A stretch of DNA of 64,000 bases from Blastococcus atacamensis (GTDB lineage: Bacteria; Actinomycetota; Actinomycetes; Mycobacteriales; Geodermatophilaceae): the NCBI RefSeq assembly GCF_002938425.1, contig NZ_POQU01000012.1, positions 1 to 64,000 on the forward strand. Reading direction: 5' to 3'. Under the pieces are notes generated by a model. That model worked only from the letters and a program-made list of their open reading frames with translations, was not told where the DNA came from and did not search any database. Both the position numbers and the translations under genes were made by a program. Of the stretch, positions 1 through 9,231 are shown piece after piece. Within the stretch, counting starts at the first letter, position 1; each line of letters opens with the position of its first letter.

Positions 1-4
1 AGAT

Positions 5-1504
5 GTGAATACGAGCCAGGGCACCGAGGTCGAGTACGGCATCGCGGTGCCGGGGCAGCCGGGGGCGAACCCGACGACTCTGTCGAGCCTGGTGGTGAAC
101 GCCTGGGCGGTCGCGGAGGCGCCGACCCCGCGCCGGCCGCGGTGGGACTTCGAGGAGGAGTCGCCGCTGCGCGACGCCCGCGGGTTCGACCTCACCCCCG
201 CGCAGGCGCTGGACCACACCGACCTCGACGAGGACTCCGGGATGGCCAACGTCATCCTCACCAACGGCGCCCGGCTCTACGTCGACCACGCGCACCCCGA
301 GTACTCGACGCCGGAGGTCACCTCACCGCGCGACATCGTGCTGTGGGACAAGGCGGGGGAGCTGGTGATGGCCGAGGCGGCCCGCCGGGCGGCGCGCATC
401 CCGGGCACCCAGCCCATCCAGCTGTACAAGAACAACACCGACGGCAAGGGCGCGTCCTACGGCGCCCACGAGAACTACCTGATGGACCGGCGGACGCCGT
501 TCATCGACATCATCCGCGGGCTCGTGCCCTTCTTCGTGACCCGTCAGGTGTTCGCCGGCTCGGGCAAGGTCGGCATCGGCGTGGAGAGCCGCACACCGGG
601 CTTCCAGCTCTCCTCGCGCGCGGACTTCTTCGAGGTCGAGGTCGGCCTGGAGACGACGCTGAAGCGGCCCATCATCAACACCCGCGACGAGCCGCACGCC
701 GACGCCGACAAGTACCGGCGGCTGCACGTGATCATCGGGGACGCGAACCTGGCGGAGCTCTCCACCTACCTCAAGGTCGGGACGACGTCGCTCGTGCTCG
801 CGATGATCGAGGCGCGCGCCCTGCCGAACGATCTCGCGCTCGAGGAGCCGGTGCGGGAGCTGCAGGCGGTGAGCCACGACCCGTCGCTGGCCCATCGGGT
901 CCGGCTGCGCGACGGGCGGCAGATGACCGCCGTCGAGCTGCAGCGCATCTACCTGGAGAGCGCCGTCCGCTTCGTCGGGAAGCAGGGGGAGGACGACGAG
1001 CAGACCGCCGACGTGCTGCGGCAGTGGGCGTCGGTGCTCGACGACCTGGAGGCCGACCCGATGCGGCTGGCCGACCGGCTCGACTGGCCGGCCAAGCTCC
1101 GGCTGCTCGAGGGCTACCGGTCGCGGGACGGGCTGGAGTGGGGCGACTCGCGGCTGCGGCTGGTCGACCTGCAGTACTCCGACGTGCGACCCGAGAAGGG
1201 TCTGTACAACCGGCTCGTCGCCCGCGGTGCCATGAAGCGAATGCTCACCGAGGACGAGGTGACCCGCGCGATGACGACCCCGCCCGGTGACACCCGGGCG
1301 TACTTCCGGGGCGAGTGCCTGCGGCGGTACCCGGCGCAGGTGGCAGCCGCCTCCTGGGACTCGGTCGTGTTCGACCTGGGCCGGGAGAACCTCGTGCGCA
1401 TCCCCACGCTGGAGCCGCTGCGCGGGACGCGGGAGCACGTGGGCGCACTGTTCGAGGCCTCGGCGACGGCCGAGCAGCTCGTCGACACCATCACCGGCAC
1501 CTGA
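5..1504 (+). CDS. dop: Dop, Pup deamidase/depupylase
   Basis: Carboxylate-amine-ligase-fold enzyme that removes Pup from substrates and, in species with Pup-GGQ, deamidates the Pup C-terminus. The N-terminal metal-binding GTEVEYGI motif (residues 6-13) and the YVDHAHPEY segment, with likely catalytic Asp94, are visible; 499 aa is the usual length. The GTG start lies 4 bases from the window edge, so its ribosome site cannot be checked and a start further upstream is possible. It is paralogous to PafA at 4787 (shared stretch around [13 protein letters not shown]). It heads the pup-prcBA cluster. The Mpa/ARC ATPase, which normally precedes dop, would be outside the window. Confidence 0.95.
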   Translation: MNTSQGTEVEYGIAVPGQPGANPTTLSSLVVNAWAVAEAPTPRRPRWDFEEESPLRDARGFDLTPAQALDHTDLDEDSGMANVILTNGARLYVDHAHPEYSTPEVTSPRDIVLWDKAGELVMAEAARRAARIPGTQPIQLYKNNTDGKGASYGAHENYLMDRRTPFIDIIRGLVPFFVTRQVFAGSGKVGIGVESRTPGFQLSSRADFFEVEVGLETTLKRPIINTRDEPHADADKYRRLHVIIGDANLAELSTYLKVGTTSLVLAMIEARALPNDLALEEPVRELQAVSHDPSLAHRVRLRDGRQMTAVELQRIYLESAVRFVGKQGEDDEQTADVLRQWASVLDDLEADPMRLADRLDWPAKLRLLEGYRSRDGLEWGDSRLRLVDLQYSDVRPEKGLYNRLVARGAMKRMLTEDEVTRAMTTPPGDTRAYFRGECLRRYPAQVAAASWDSVVFDLGRENLVRIPTLEPLRGTREHVGALFEASATAEQLVDTITGT

Positions 1505-1619
1505 CGGTCCGTCCACAGGCGCCCTGGACGTCCACGGCACCCGGTCGGCGGACGCCGGATGTCGGCGCCTGCGAGTAGCTTCCTGATCAGCAGCAGTTCC
1601 ACGGACCGGAGGGCACGGC

Positions 1620-1829
1620 ATGGCCACCAAGGACACCGGCGGGCAGCAGAAGGCGACGCGTTCGCGCGAGGAGAACGAGGAGATCGAGGCCTCGGTCGAC
1701 TCCGACGTCGCCGAGCGCCACGAGAAGATGACCGAGGACGTCGACTCTCTTCTTGACGAGATCGACGACGTGCTCGAGGAGAATGCCGAGGACTTCGTTC
1801 GTGCCTACGTGCAGAAGGGCGGAGAGTGA
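1620..1829 (+). CDS. pup: Prokaryotic ubiquitin-like protein Pup
   Basis: 69-aa, acidic, intrinsically disordered tag that is linked through its C-terminal glutamate to lysines of target proteins and threads them into Mpa and the 20S proteasome. The N-terminal part is polar. The central helical region (about residues 25-55, EIEASVDSDVAERHEKM then a Leu/Ile-spaced stretch) matches the Mpa-binding coiled-coil segment. The encoded C-terminus is VQKGGE, not GGQ, so no deamidation is needed before ligation. A strong ribosome site (GGAGGG) precedes the ATG. It lies 115 bp after dop. Confidence 0.97.
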   Translation: MATKDTGGQQKATRSREENEEIEASVDSDVAERHEKMTEDVDSLLDEIDDVLEENAEDFVRAYVQKGGE

Positions 1830-1849
1830 CGACCTGACTCCATAGCGTT

Positions 1850-2473
1850 ATGTCCAAGCGTTGTCCGTCATGCGGAAGGACGAAGGCCGCGGCGGAGTTC
1901 GGGCGGAACAAGGCGCGAGAGGACGGGCTGTCCTTCTACTGCTTGAGCTGCAACCGGGCTCGGAACAACGCCTGGTACCGCGCAAAGCGCCGCTTCGAGG
2001 GGCGGGAGACCCGCGACCACTCCTGGGTCCCTGAGGGGTTTCGCTGGTGCCCGTCGTGCCAGCAACCCGTGGCACACGAGGACTACACACGGAACCGGCG
2101 CACTGCCTCTGGCTTCGGGAGCTGGTGTCGAACCTGCAAGAACGCGGCCAGCAGCGAGGCCTACTTCGCTCGCGCACACGGGCTCACGAAGGCGCAGATC
2201 GCCGAGTTAAGAGCGCAGCAGCTGAATCGCTGTGCGATCTGCGGTGACGCGGAGCCGCAGCATCTCGATCACGACCACGACAGCGGGAAGACCAGAGCGC
2301 TGCTCTGCCAGCGGTGCAACCACGGGCTCGGCCTCTTCCGTGACGAGCCCGGGCTTCTGCACGCGGCCGCGCTGTACGTCACCGGGCATCGACAGCAGCA
2401 CGCATCCGAGTCGCTCAAGGCCGCCTGTGCCGAGAACCCGGACGGATCAGCCGGCGCCAGTGACCGCCGGTAG
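1850..2473 (+). CDS. Endonuclease VII-like HNH protein with zinc ribbons
   Basis: 207 aa. Two CxxC...CxxC zinc-ribbon-like units lie in the N-terminal half (CPSC/CLSC near residues 5-34 and CPSC/CRTC near 67-96). They are followed by a recombination-endonuclease-VII-type core: CAICG, then HLDHDHDSGK, LLCQRCNHGLG and a helical FRDEPGLL segment. This matches the His-Me finger fold with four zinc cysteines, so a DNA-cutting or DNA-binding role is likely; the substrate is unknown. It sits between pup and prcB in the same direction. No good ribosome site is seen, and codon use is slightly less GC-rich than in its neighbours. The last ~15 residues look unstructured. Confidence 0.8.
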   Translation: MSKRCPSCGRTKAAAEFGRNKAREDGLSFYCLSCNRARNNAWYRAKRRFEGRETRDHSWVPEGFRWCPSCQQPVAHEDYTRNRRTASGFGSWCRTCKNAASSEAYFARAHGLTKAQIAELRAQQLNRCAICGDAEPQHLDHDHDSGKTRALLCQRCNHGLGLFRDEPGLLHAAALYVTGHRQQHASESLKAACAENPDGSAGASDRR

Positions 2474-2570
2474 GGTCGCAGCGACGTCCGGGGCCGCGTC
2501 CGAGCAGTACGCGCGGCACCCGGCAATGCAGCGGTTCACGCCGGCACGTGCGGGCGGGAGAGGCGGATGA

Positions 2571-3428
2571 GTGGACGTGTCGTCAGCTGGCCGGAGCGGG
2601 TTCCCGCCCGCCTACCTGGACCGGGTGGGGTCCTCGTTCACCGACTTCCTCGCGTCCAGCGCGCCCGACCTGCTCCCGGGTCGCCGTCCTCTTCCGCAGC
2701 TGCCGGTGGGTGACATCGCCCCGCACGGCACGACGATCGTCGCCGTCACCTACGAGGGCGGTGTGCTCATGGGCGGGGACCGCCGCGCCACCATGGGCAA
2801 CCTGATCTCGAGCCGCGACATCGAGAAGGTCTACCCGGCCGACTCCTACAGCGTCATCGGCATCGCGGGCGCGGCGGGCATCGCCATCGAGATGGTGAAG
2901 CTCTACCAGGTCGAGCTCGAGCACTACGAGAAGATCGAGGGGCTCACCATGTCCCTCGACGGCAAGGCCAACCGGCTCGCCCAGATGATCCGCGGCAACC
3001 TCGGCGCCGCTCTGCAGGGCCTCGCCGTCGTCCCGCTGTTCGCCGGCTTCGACCTCGACGCCGCCGCCGGCACCGCTCCGGGCCGCATCTTCAGCTACGA
3101 CGTCACCGGCGGGAACTACGAGGAGCGCGGGTACGCCGCCGTCGGCTCCGGCTCGCTGTTCGCCAAGAACTCGCTCAAGAAGACGTGGCGCTCCGGCCTG
3201 CCCGCCGACGCCGCCACCCGCACGGTCGTCGAGGCGCTCTACGACGCCGCCGACGACGACTCCGCCACCGGCGGGCCCGACCCGGTGCGCCGGCTGTACC
3301 CGATCGTCTACCGGGTCGACGCCGAAGGCGCCGTCCGGCTCACCGACGCCGAGGTCGCCGCGATCGCCGACACGATCATCTCCGAACGCGCCGACGCCGA
3401 CCGCCAGAACATGAACCGGGAGGCCTGA
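2571..3428 (+). CDS. prcB: 20S proteasome beta subunit PrcB
   Basis: Catalytic subunit of the actinobacterial 20S core. The propeptide is 53 residues and ends in HG. The mature protein starts at Thr54 ([11 protein letters not shown]), the N-terminal nucleophile. Numbered from Thr1, Asp17 (in [10 protein letters not shown]) and Lys33 (IEK) fall exactly where the active-site residues belong. Total 285 aa is the normal length. The GTG start follows a GGGAGAGGCGG ribosome site; the ATG five bases earlier is in another frame. prcA starts 3 bp after its stop, so the two are co-translated. Confidence 0.97.
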   Translation: MDVSSAGRSGFPPAYLDRVGSSFTDFLASSAPDLLPGRRPLPQLPVGDIAPHGTTIVAVTYEGGVLMGGDRRATMGNLISSRDIEKVYPADSYSVIGIAGAAGIAIEMVKLYQVELEHYEKIEGLTMSLDGKANRLAQMIRGNLGAALQGLAVVPLFAGFDLDAAAGTAPGRIFSYDVTGGNYEERGYAAVGSGSLFAKNSLKKTWRSGLPADAATRTVVEALYDAADDDSATGGPDPVRRLYPIVYRVDAEGAVRLTDAEVAAIADTIISERADADRQNMNREA

Positions 3429-3431
3429 GCC

Positions 3432-4304
3432 ATGACGATGCCGTACTACGCCTCCGCCGAGCAGGTCATGCGCGACCGCTCGGAGTACGCCCGCAAGGGC
3501 ATCTCCCGCGGTCGTAGCGTCGCCGTCCTCACCTACGCCGACGGCGTCCTGCTCATCGCCGAGAACCCCAGCTCCACGCTGCACAAGCTCGGCGAGATCT
3601 ACGACCGCATCGGCTTCGCCGCGGTCGGCCGCTACAGCGAGTTCGAGAGCCTCCGCGTCGCCGGCGTCCGGCTGGCCGACGTCCGCGGCTACTCCTACAA
3701 CCGCCGCGACGTCACCGGCCGGATCGTCGCCAACGCCTACGCGCAGACCCTCGGTGCGATCTTCACCGAGCAGATGAAGCCCTACGAGGTGGAGCTCTGC
3801 GTCGCCGAGGTGGGGGACACCCCCGAGCGTGACCAGCTGTACCGGCTCACCTTCGACGGCTCGGTCGTCGACGAGCCCAACTTCGTGGTGATGGGCGGTC
3901 AGGCCGAGGCCGTCACCGGGCACCTCCGGGAGAATTTCCACGTCGGCATGGGCCTGGCCGACGCGCTCAAGGTCGGCATCGACGCGCTGTCGGCCGTCAG
4001 CCCGGCCACGGCGGGCACCGGGCAGGGCGGCCACACGCGGCTGAACGCCGAGCAGCTCGAGGTCGCCGTCCTCGATCGGCGCCGCCCCAAGCGAGCCTTC
4101 CGCCGGGTCATCGGCGCGGCCCTGCACGCCCTCCTGGGCGACGGACAGGCCGCGCGCGAGGCGTCCGAGGGCGGCACGCACGCCCACACGCCCAGCCACC
4201 CCGCGCCGGGCACCCCGGCCGGCCTGGGCGACCCCGCTGCCCCTGACACCGCCGGCGGCGCCGAGTACGAACTCCGACACGACGAGGACGGCGGAGAGGG
4301 CTGA
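3432..4304 (+). CDS. prcA: 20S proteasome alpha subunit PrcA
   Basis: Forms the outer heptameric rings that gate the 20S core and dock Mpa. The family N-terminus MPYYASAEQ (after MT), the ARKGISRG helix and the DVTGR/YAQTLG segments align along the whole length with known PrcA. The C-terminal ~50 residues are a low-complexity tail rich in Ala, Pro, Gly and His that ends in DEDGGEG. It lacks the GQYL-type ending expected of the ATPase rather than of the alpha subunit. 290 aa is slightly longer than mycobacterial PrcA because of this tail. It follows prcB by 3 bp. Confidence 0.96.
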   Translation: MTMPYYASAEQVMRDRSEYARKGISRGRSVAVLTYADGVLLIAENPSSTLHKLGEIYDRIGFAAVGRYSEFESLRVAGVRLADVRGYSYNRRDVTGRIVANAYAQTLGAIFTEQMKPYEVELCVAEVGDTPERDQLYRLTFDGSVVDEPNFVVMGGQAEAVTGHLRENFHVGMGLADALKVGIDALSAVSPATAGTGQGGHTRLNAEQLEVAVLDRRRPKRAFRRVIGAALHALLGDGQAAREASEGGTHAHTPSHPAPGTPAGLGDPAAPDTAGGAEYELRHDEDGGEG

Positions 4305-4338
4305 GTGCCGGGCCCCCGTCACGGGGTAGGGGAGCGCC

Positions 4339-4692
4339 ATGCCGACGTACCAGCTCAACGACGACGCCCTCCGCCAGGCCCGGAAGCTCATCGACGACGG
4401 CGCGGTCGACGACACGACGGAGTGGTCGGACGCCGCCCCGTCGGCCGACGACGGCAACACCGAGATCGAGGAGCACGGCTGGGACGGGTACGCGAGCTGG
4501 CACCTCGCGATCGACCCGGACGCCAACGAGGAGACCAAGAAGCGCTACCGGTTCCCCTACGGCGACTTCCGCAAGGTCAACCGCGCCGCGTTGATCCACG
4601 GCAAGCAGCGCGCCGCGCAGAACGACCACGCGGAGATCGAGCGGGCGTTCGACGAGCTGCTGCAGCGCCTCGACCGGAAGCGGGATGCCTGA
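4339..4692 (+). CDS. Conserved hypothetical protein between prcA and pafA
   Basis: 117 aa, acidic and soluble, with no signal peptide or membrane segment. It opens with MPTYQLNDDALRQARKLIDDG, then GWDGYASWHLAID, KKRYRFPYGDFRKVNR and a final amphipathic helix (AEIERAFDELLQRL). I believe similar small proteins occur in many actinobacteria, but I cannot assign a function. It lies 34 bp after prcA and about 95 bp before pafA, inside the proteasome locus, so a link to pupylation or proteasome use is possible on position alone. A ribosome site GGGGAG precedes the ATG. Confidence 0.75.
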   Translation: MPTYQLNDDALRQARKLIDDGAVDDTTEWSDAAPSADDGNTEIEEHGWDGYASWHLAIDPDANEETKKRYRFPYGDFRKVNRAALIHGKQRAAQNDHAEIERAFDELLQRLDRKRDA

Positions 4693-4774
4693 GCACCCGC
4701 GCGTCGTCCCGGCGTGTCCCTGCCCGGTGACCGTGCCGGTGCGCGCACGCCGGGCCGCTGTCGTCCCCGGCGCC

Positions 4775-4780
4775 TAGGCT
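4775..4780 (+). promoter_or_regulatory. -10 element TAGGCT of leaderless pafA
   Basis: TAGGCT ends 6 nt before the pafA GTG and no ribosome site lies between them, so the transcript probably starts at or next to the start codon. The same TANNNT-to-start spacing recurs at many genes in the window. Confidence 0.6.
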
Positions 4781-4786
4781 CGGGGC

Positions 4787-6145
4787 GTGGACCGACGGAT
4801 CTTCGGCATCGAGACCGAGTACGGCGTCACGTGCACCTTCAAGGGGCAGCGCCGGCTCTCCCCGGACGAGGTCGCCCGCTACCTGTTCCGCCGGGTGGTG
4901 TCGTGGGGGCGCAGCTCCAACGTCTTCCTGCGCAACGGCTCCCGGCTCTACCTCGACGTCGGCAGCCACCCCGAGTACGCCACGGCCGAGTGCGACGACG
5001 TCAGCGAGCTCGTCGTCCACGACAAGGCCGGTGAGCGGATCCTCGAGGGGCTGGTCGTCGACGCCGAGCAGCGCCTGGCCGAGGAGGGCGTGGTCGGCGA
5101 CATCTACCTGTTCAAGAACAACACCGACTCCGCCGGCAACAGCTACGGCTGCCACGAGAACTACCTCGTCGGCCGGCACGGCGAGTTCGGCCGCCTCGCC
5201 GACGTGCTGATCCCGTTCCTGGTCAGCCGCCAGATCGTCGTCGGCGCCGGCAAGGTCCTGCAGACCCCCCGCGGCGCGCTGTACTGCGTGAGCCAGCGCG
5301 CGGAGCACATCTGGGAGGGCGTCTCCAGCGCCACCACCCGCAGCCGGCCGATCATCAACACCCGCGACGAGCCGCACGCCGACGCCGAGCGCTACCGGCG
5401 GCTGCACGTCATCGTCGGCGACTCGAACATGAACGAGACGACGACGCTGCTCAAGGTCACGATGACCGACCTGGTGCTGCGGATGATCGAGGCCGGCGTC
5501 CCCATCCGGGACATGACGTTGGAGAACCCGATCCGGGCCATCCGGGAGATCAGCCACGACATGACCGGCCGGCGCAAGGTGCGGCTGGCAGGTGGCAAGG
5601 AGATGTCGGCCCTGGAGATCCAGGCCGAGTACCACTCCCGCGCCACCGAGTTCGTCGACCGCGAAGGCCTCGGCGACGTGCACCGGCGGATGCTGGAGCT
5701 GTGGGGCCGCGTGCTCAAGGCGGTCGACACCGAGGACCTGAGCCTCATCGACCGGGAGATCGACTGGGCCACGAAGTTCAGCCTCATCGAGCGCTACCGC
5801 GCCAAGCGTGACCTGTCGTTGAGCTCTCCGCGGATCGCCCAGATGGACCTGGCCTACCACGACATCAGCCGCACCCGCGGGCTCTACTACCTGCTGGAGC
5901 GCAACGGTCAGGTCGAGCGCGTGGCGCACGAGCCCGAGGTGTTCGAGGCGAAGAACGTGCCGCCGCAGACCACCCGCGCACGGCTGCGCGGCGAGTTCAT
6001 CCGCAAGGCCCAGGAGAAGCGCCGCGACTTCACCGTCGACTGGGTGCACCTGAAGCTCAACGACCAGGCGCAGCGCACCGTCCTGTGCAAGGACCCGTTC
6101 AAGGCCGTCGACGAACGCGTGGAGAAACTGATCGCGAGTATGTGA
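4787..6145 (+). CDS. pafA: PafA, Pup-protein ligase
   Basis: ATP-dependent ligase that joins the gamma-carboxylate of Pup's C-terminal Glu to a substrate lysine. The N-terminal metal site FGIETEYG (Glu9, Glu11) and the base Asp57 in [11 protein letters not shown] are present. The nucleotide/metal stretch around [18 protein letters not shown] and the [17 protein letters not shown] segment match the family. 452 aa is the usual length. It is a paralogue of Dop without Dop's long N-terminal insertion. The start is GTG with a leaderless -10. The SDR gene overlaps its stop as GTGA. Confidence 0.97.
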   Translation: MDRRIFGIETEYGVTCTFKGQRRLSPDEVARYLFRRVVSWGRSSNVFLRNGSRLYLDVGSHPEYATAECDDVSELVVHDKAGERILEGLVVDAEQRLAEEGVVGDIYLFKNNTDSAGNSYGCHENYLVGRHGEFGRLADVLIPFLVSRQIVVGAGKVLQTPRGALYCVSQRAEHIWEGVSSATTRSRPIINTRDEPHADAERYRRLHVIVGDSNMNETTTLLKVTMTDLVLRMIEAGVPIRDMTLENPIRAIREISHDMTGRRKVRLAGGKEMSALEIQAEYHSRATEFVDREGLGDVHRRMLELWGRVLKAVDTEDLSLIDREIDWATKFSLIERYRAKRDLSLSSPRIAQMDLAYHDISRTRGLYYLLERNGQVERVAHEPEVFEAKNVPPQTTRARLRGEFIRKAQEKRRDFTVDWVHLKLNDQAQRTVLCKDPFKAVDERVEKLIASM

Positions 6146-6903
6146 CCGCCGTGGCCACAGCGTTGGTGACCGGCGTCAGCCGCCGCGCCGGGATCGGGTT
6201 CGCCGTCGCCCAGCGGTTGCTGAGCCGCGGGGACCGGGTGGCCGTGCACTCCTGGGCTCCGCACGACCGCGAGCAGCCCTGGGGCGGCGACGACCCGGAC
6301 GCCGTGCTGGCCGAGTTGGGCCGACCTCCGAGCATCGAGGCCGACCTCGTCGACCCGGGGGCACCCGCCGCTCTCGTCGCTCACGCCCTGGGAGCCGTCG
6401 GCCCGCTCACCACCCTGGTCGTCAATCACGCGCGTAGTTCGACCAGCCGGCTGGCGGAGGTCACGGCCGCGGAGCTCGACACCTCGTTCGCGGTGAACGC
6501 CCGCGCCGCCGTCCTGCTGGTCCAGGCGTTCGCCGCCCAGTACGACCCGGCCGCCGGGCCCGGCGCGGTGGTCCTGCTCACCTCGGGCCAGCACCGCGGT
6601 CCCATGGTCGAGGAGGTCGCCTACGCGCTGAGCAAAGGGGCGATCCAGCAGATCACCGCGACGCTCGCCGACGAGCTGATCGAGCGCGGCATCACGGTGA
6701 ACTGCCTCAACCCGGGCCCCACCGACACGGGCTGGGCCACGCCTGGACTGGTGGACGAGCTGGCCGGCGCGCTGCCGCGGAGGCGCTGGGGATCGCCGGC
6801 CGAGGCAGCCGCGGTCGTCGCCTGGCTGACCGGCCCGGACGCCGCCTCGGTCACCGGTCAGACGATCGACGCCGAGGGTGGCTTCCGCCGCTGGCGCAGC
6901 TGA
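6142..6903 (+). CDS. SDR-family oxidoreductase
   Basis: 253-aa Rossmann-fold NAD(P)-dependent reductase/dehydrogenase. The cofactor motif [10 protein letters not shown] is near residues 8-17 and the YALSK active-site pair follows the TSG serine strand; a C-terminal [11 protein letters not shown] is typical of 3-oxoacyl-ACP-reductase-like members. The chosen GTG overlaps the pafA stop (GTGA), which suggests translational coupling; a second GTG at 6151 would give the more usual MATALVTG beginning. The substrate is not predictable. It is convergent with the next gene. Confidence 0.8.
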   Translation: MTAVATALVTGVSRRAGIGFAVAQRLLSRGDRVAVHSWAPHDREQPWGGDDPDAVLAELGRPPSIEADLVDPGAPAALVAHALGAVGPLTTLVVNHARSSTSRLAEVTAAELDTSFAVNARAAVLLVQAFAAQYDPAAGPGAVVLLTSGQHRGPMVEEVAYALSKGAIQQITATLADELIERGITVNCLNPGPTDTGWATPGLVDELAGALPRRRWGSPAEAAAVVAWLTGPDAASVTGQTIDAEGGFRRWRS

Positions 6904-6960
6904 TCGCCGACGAGCCGCACGTCCACCGCTCCTACGGGCGCCGGTCGCCCGCTCCGGTGA

Positions 6961-8139
6961 TCACGGCGCTGACGTGCTGCCGTCCTGGAACTGCTCCGCC
7001 GTCGCGGGGGCCCCGGCGGGCGCGGCGGCGTCCTCGGGCACCGGCACCTGCAGGGCGGCGTACCGGCCGGCCGCCGCGGCGGCCAGGAAGTAGGCGCGCT
7101 CCTCCGGGTAGCCCCGCCCCATCGTGCGCAGCGGCACGGGGGAGAGGCCGAGGGCGGTGTCCAGCCCGTCGGTGTCCACCCAGACGACGACGTTGCGCTC
7201 CGGCTGGCCCGCGAGGTCCTCGTCCACCTGCCCGCCCAGCTCCGAGGACAGCCCGCGCGGCGCGACCAGTGCGACGCCGCCCAGCGCCACCCGGCCGAAC
7301 GCGGTCAGGGAGTGGTGGGAGACCCCGCGGTGCCGCGGACGGGGGTCGGCATCGGAAATCCGCAGCGCTCCGACGGGCAGGCCGCCCAGCACGGAGACGG
7401 CGTTGCAGGCCTCGCCCGCGGCCACCCCGGAGAAGCCCCACGGCGTCCCGGTGCCCAGGTTGCCCGGGCCCTGGGTGACGATCGCCAGGTCGGCCCCCAG
7501 CACGTGCTTGGCGGCCAGGAGCCCGGTGTGCAGGGTGACGGCCTCGAGGTCGCCGCCGTAGGCCTGGCCCACGGTCACCACCCCGGCCAGCGACGACTTG
7601 AGCGCGGTGACCGTCCGGGAGAAGGCCGCGGGAAGGGCTCCGCCGTCGGTCATCACGTAGGCGACCTTCAGGTCGGGATCGGTGGCCAGCATCCCGATCA
7701 GGATCGCGGGCAGCGAGGAGTGCAGGTCGGCGACGACCACGGGCATCCCGCCGAGGTCGTCCGCCGCGGCGATGACCTCGTGGTGCTCGGTCTCCTGCTC
7801 GTCCACGCCCTGCACCAGCACCTGCAGCGGCGTGTACCGGGCCTTGACCAGGTGCCCCGGCCCCTCGGGGTCCGCGGGCAGCCGGTCGGGGACGGCGACG
7901 ACGATGGCGTAGCCGCCGGTGCCCAGGCCCTGGGCCAGCGCCGTGGTGTTGAGCAGCACGTCGTCGCCCACCTCGGGCACCCCGACCAGCGACGGGTAGG
8001 CCAGCGAGGAGAGCTCGCCCTCGCCCTCCACGGCGACGGTCAGCTCCAACGCGTCGCGCCACGACCGCCCGGTCGCGGTCACCCGACCGCGCCGCCAGCG
8101 GATGCGGGAGACGGGCGCGGCGGCGGAGGAGCTGCTCAT
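6961..8139 (-). CDS. DUF3866 family protein
   Basis: 392 aa, of the DUF3866 family, whose function I do not know. Visible features are an N-terminal beta-rich part (to about residue 110), then VVVADLHSSLPAI, a MTDGGALPAAFS segment, a glycine-rich TQGPGNLGTGTPWGFSGV loop and a HRGVSHHSLTA motif that could bind metal or phosphate. It stands divergent from pafB, with a leaderless -10 (TAGCCT) 6 nt before its ATG. The C-terminal ~25 residues are Ala/Pro-rich. It sits between the pafA and pafBC units. Confidence 0.75.
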   Translation of the reverse strand: MSSSSAAAPVSRIRWRRGRVTATGRSWRDALELTVAVEGEGELSSLAYPSLVGVPEVGDDVLLNTTALAQGLGTGGYAIVVAVPDRLPADPEGPGHLVKARYTPLQVLVQGVDEQETEHHEVIAAADDLGGMPVVVADLHSSLPAILIGMLATDPDLKVAYVMTDGGALPAAFSRTVTALKSSLAGVVTVGQAYGGDLEAVTLHTGLLAAKHVLGADLAIVTQGPGNLGTGTPWGFSGVAAGEACNAVSVLGGLPVGALRISDADPRPRHRGVSHHSLTAFGRVALGGVALVAPRGLSSELGGQVDEDLAGQPERNVVVWVDTDGLDTALGLSPVPLRTMGRGYPEERAYFLAAAAAGRYAALQVPVPEDAAAPAGAPATAEQFQDGSTSAP

Positions 8140-8145
8140 ACCGCG

Positions 8146-8151
8146 AGGCTA
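8146..8151 (-). promoter_or_regulatory. -10 element TAGCCT of leaderless DUF3866 gene
   Basis: On the - strand TAGCCT is followed by 6 nt and the ATG at 8139. It faces the pafB promoter about 90 bp away. Confidence 0.6.
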
Positions 8152-8240
8152 ACGAGCCTCCCGCCGCGCGGCTGGACGGCAGGTTCCGTCCAGGGGCCCG
8201 CGGCGACCGTGCGAGTGGCGGGGGACGGGGGGCCTCCCTC

Positions 8241-8246
8241 TAGCCT
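8241..8246 (+). promoter_or_regulatory. -10 element TAGCCT of leaderless pafB
   Basis: TAGCCT, 7 nt before the pafB ATG. A leaderless start fits, and it decides the start codon against the much longer upstream reading frame. Confidence 0.6.
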
Positions 8247-8253
8247 GTGGGGC

Positions 8254-9231
8254 ATGGCGGCCAAGCGGGCGGAGCGATTGGTCAACCTGGTCATCGCACT
8301 GCTCAGCACCCGGCAGTACGTCACCGCCGCACGCATCCGCGGCACGGTCCCCGGATACGAGGCCGACGACGGCAGCGACCGGGCCGACGAGGCCTTCAAG
8401 CGGATGTTCGAGCGCGACAAGGCCGACCTGCGCGAGATGGGTGTGCCGCTCGAGACGGGCCGCACCAGCGTCTTCGACACCGAGGACGGCTACCGGATCG
8501 CACGGGCCGACTACGAGCTCCCCGAGATCCACCTGACCGGTGAGGAGGCCGCCGCCGTCGGCCTCGCGCTGCGGCTGTGGGAGTCCGCCCAGCTGGCCGG
8601 CGCCGCGCAGAGCGCCCTGGTGAAGCTCAGGGCCGCCGGGATCGACCTCGACCCGACGCGGTCGCTGCCCATCCAGCCCCGGCTGGACCGCGGTGAGGCT
8701 GCGTTCGAGCCCTGCTACGCCGCCGCCCGCGACCGCCGGCAGTTGCAGTTCGACTACCGCCGGCCCGACGAGGACACCGCCGTCCGCCGGCACGTGCAGC
8801 CCTGGGGCGTCGTCGCCTGGCACGGCCGCTGGTACCTCGTGGGCCACGACCTCGACCGGCGGGCCGACCGGGTGTTCCGGCTGTCCCGGGTGGTCGGCAC
8901 CCCGAAGGCCACCGGTCCCGCCGGCGCCTTCGACCCGCCGGCCGACCTCGACCTCACGTCGGTCGTCGCCCGTCAGGTCGGGGGAGAGGAGCACCTCGTC
9001 GTGGTCCGCGCCCGGCCGGGCACGGCCGTCGGACTCCGCCGGCGGGCGACCTCGCTCGGCCCCGCCGACGACGGCGACGACCGGCTGCAGCTGAGCACCA
9101 CCGAACCGTGGGCCCTGGCCGACGAGCTCACCGCCTACGGCGCGGACGTCGTGGTCGAAGGGCCGACCGAGATCCGGGAGGCCGTCGTCGAGCGGCTCAC
9201 CCGTCTGGCCGCGATGGGGGAGAGCGCATGA
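8254..9231 (+). CDS. pafB: PafB, WYL-domain transcription regulator
   Basis: 325 aa: an N-terminal winged helix-turn-helix (about residues 1-75, with MAAKRAERLVNLVIAL and FERDKADLREMGVPLE), then a WYL domain whose signature RRHVQPWGVVAWHGRWYLVGHDL is centred near residue 190, and a C-terminal WCX-like part. In mycobacteria PafB and PafC together activate the LexA-independent DNA-damage promoters, probably by sensing single-stranded DNA; that role is inferred here from family and order. The reading frame extends far upstream, but the ATG with a leaderless -10 is the right start. It overlaps pafC by ATGA. Confidence 0.92.
   Translation: MAAKRAERLVNLVIALLSTRQYVTAARIRGTVPGYEADDGSDRADEAFKRMFERDKADLREMGVPLETGRTSVFDTEDGYRIARADYELPEIHLTGEEAAAVGLALRLWESAQLAGAAQSALVKLRAAGIDLDPTRSLPIQPRLDRGEAAFEPCYAAARDRRQLQFDYRRPDEDTAVRRHVQPWGVVAWHGRWYLVGHDLDRRADRVFRLSRVVGTPKATGPAGAFDPPADLDLTSVVARQVGGEEHLVVVRARPGTAVGLRRRATSLGPADDGDDRLQLSTTEPWALADELTAYGADVVVEGPTEIREAVVERLTRLAAMGESA

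Noticed and set aside
2583-4538. Long open frame on the - strand opposite prcB-prcA
   Set aside because: High-GC third-position shadow of the real genes; the translation is low-complexity Val/Gly/Asp/Arg-rich with no domain. The same holds for 12674-16108 and 4577-6049.
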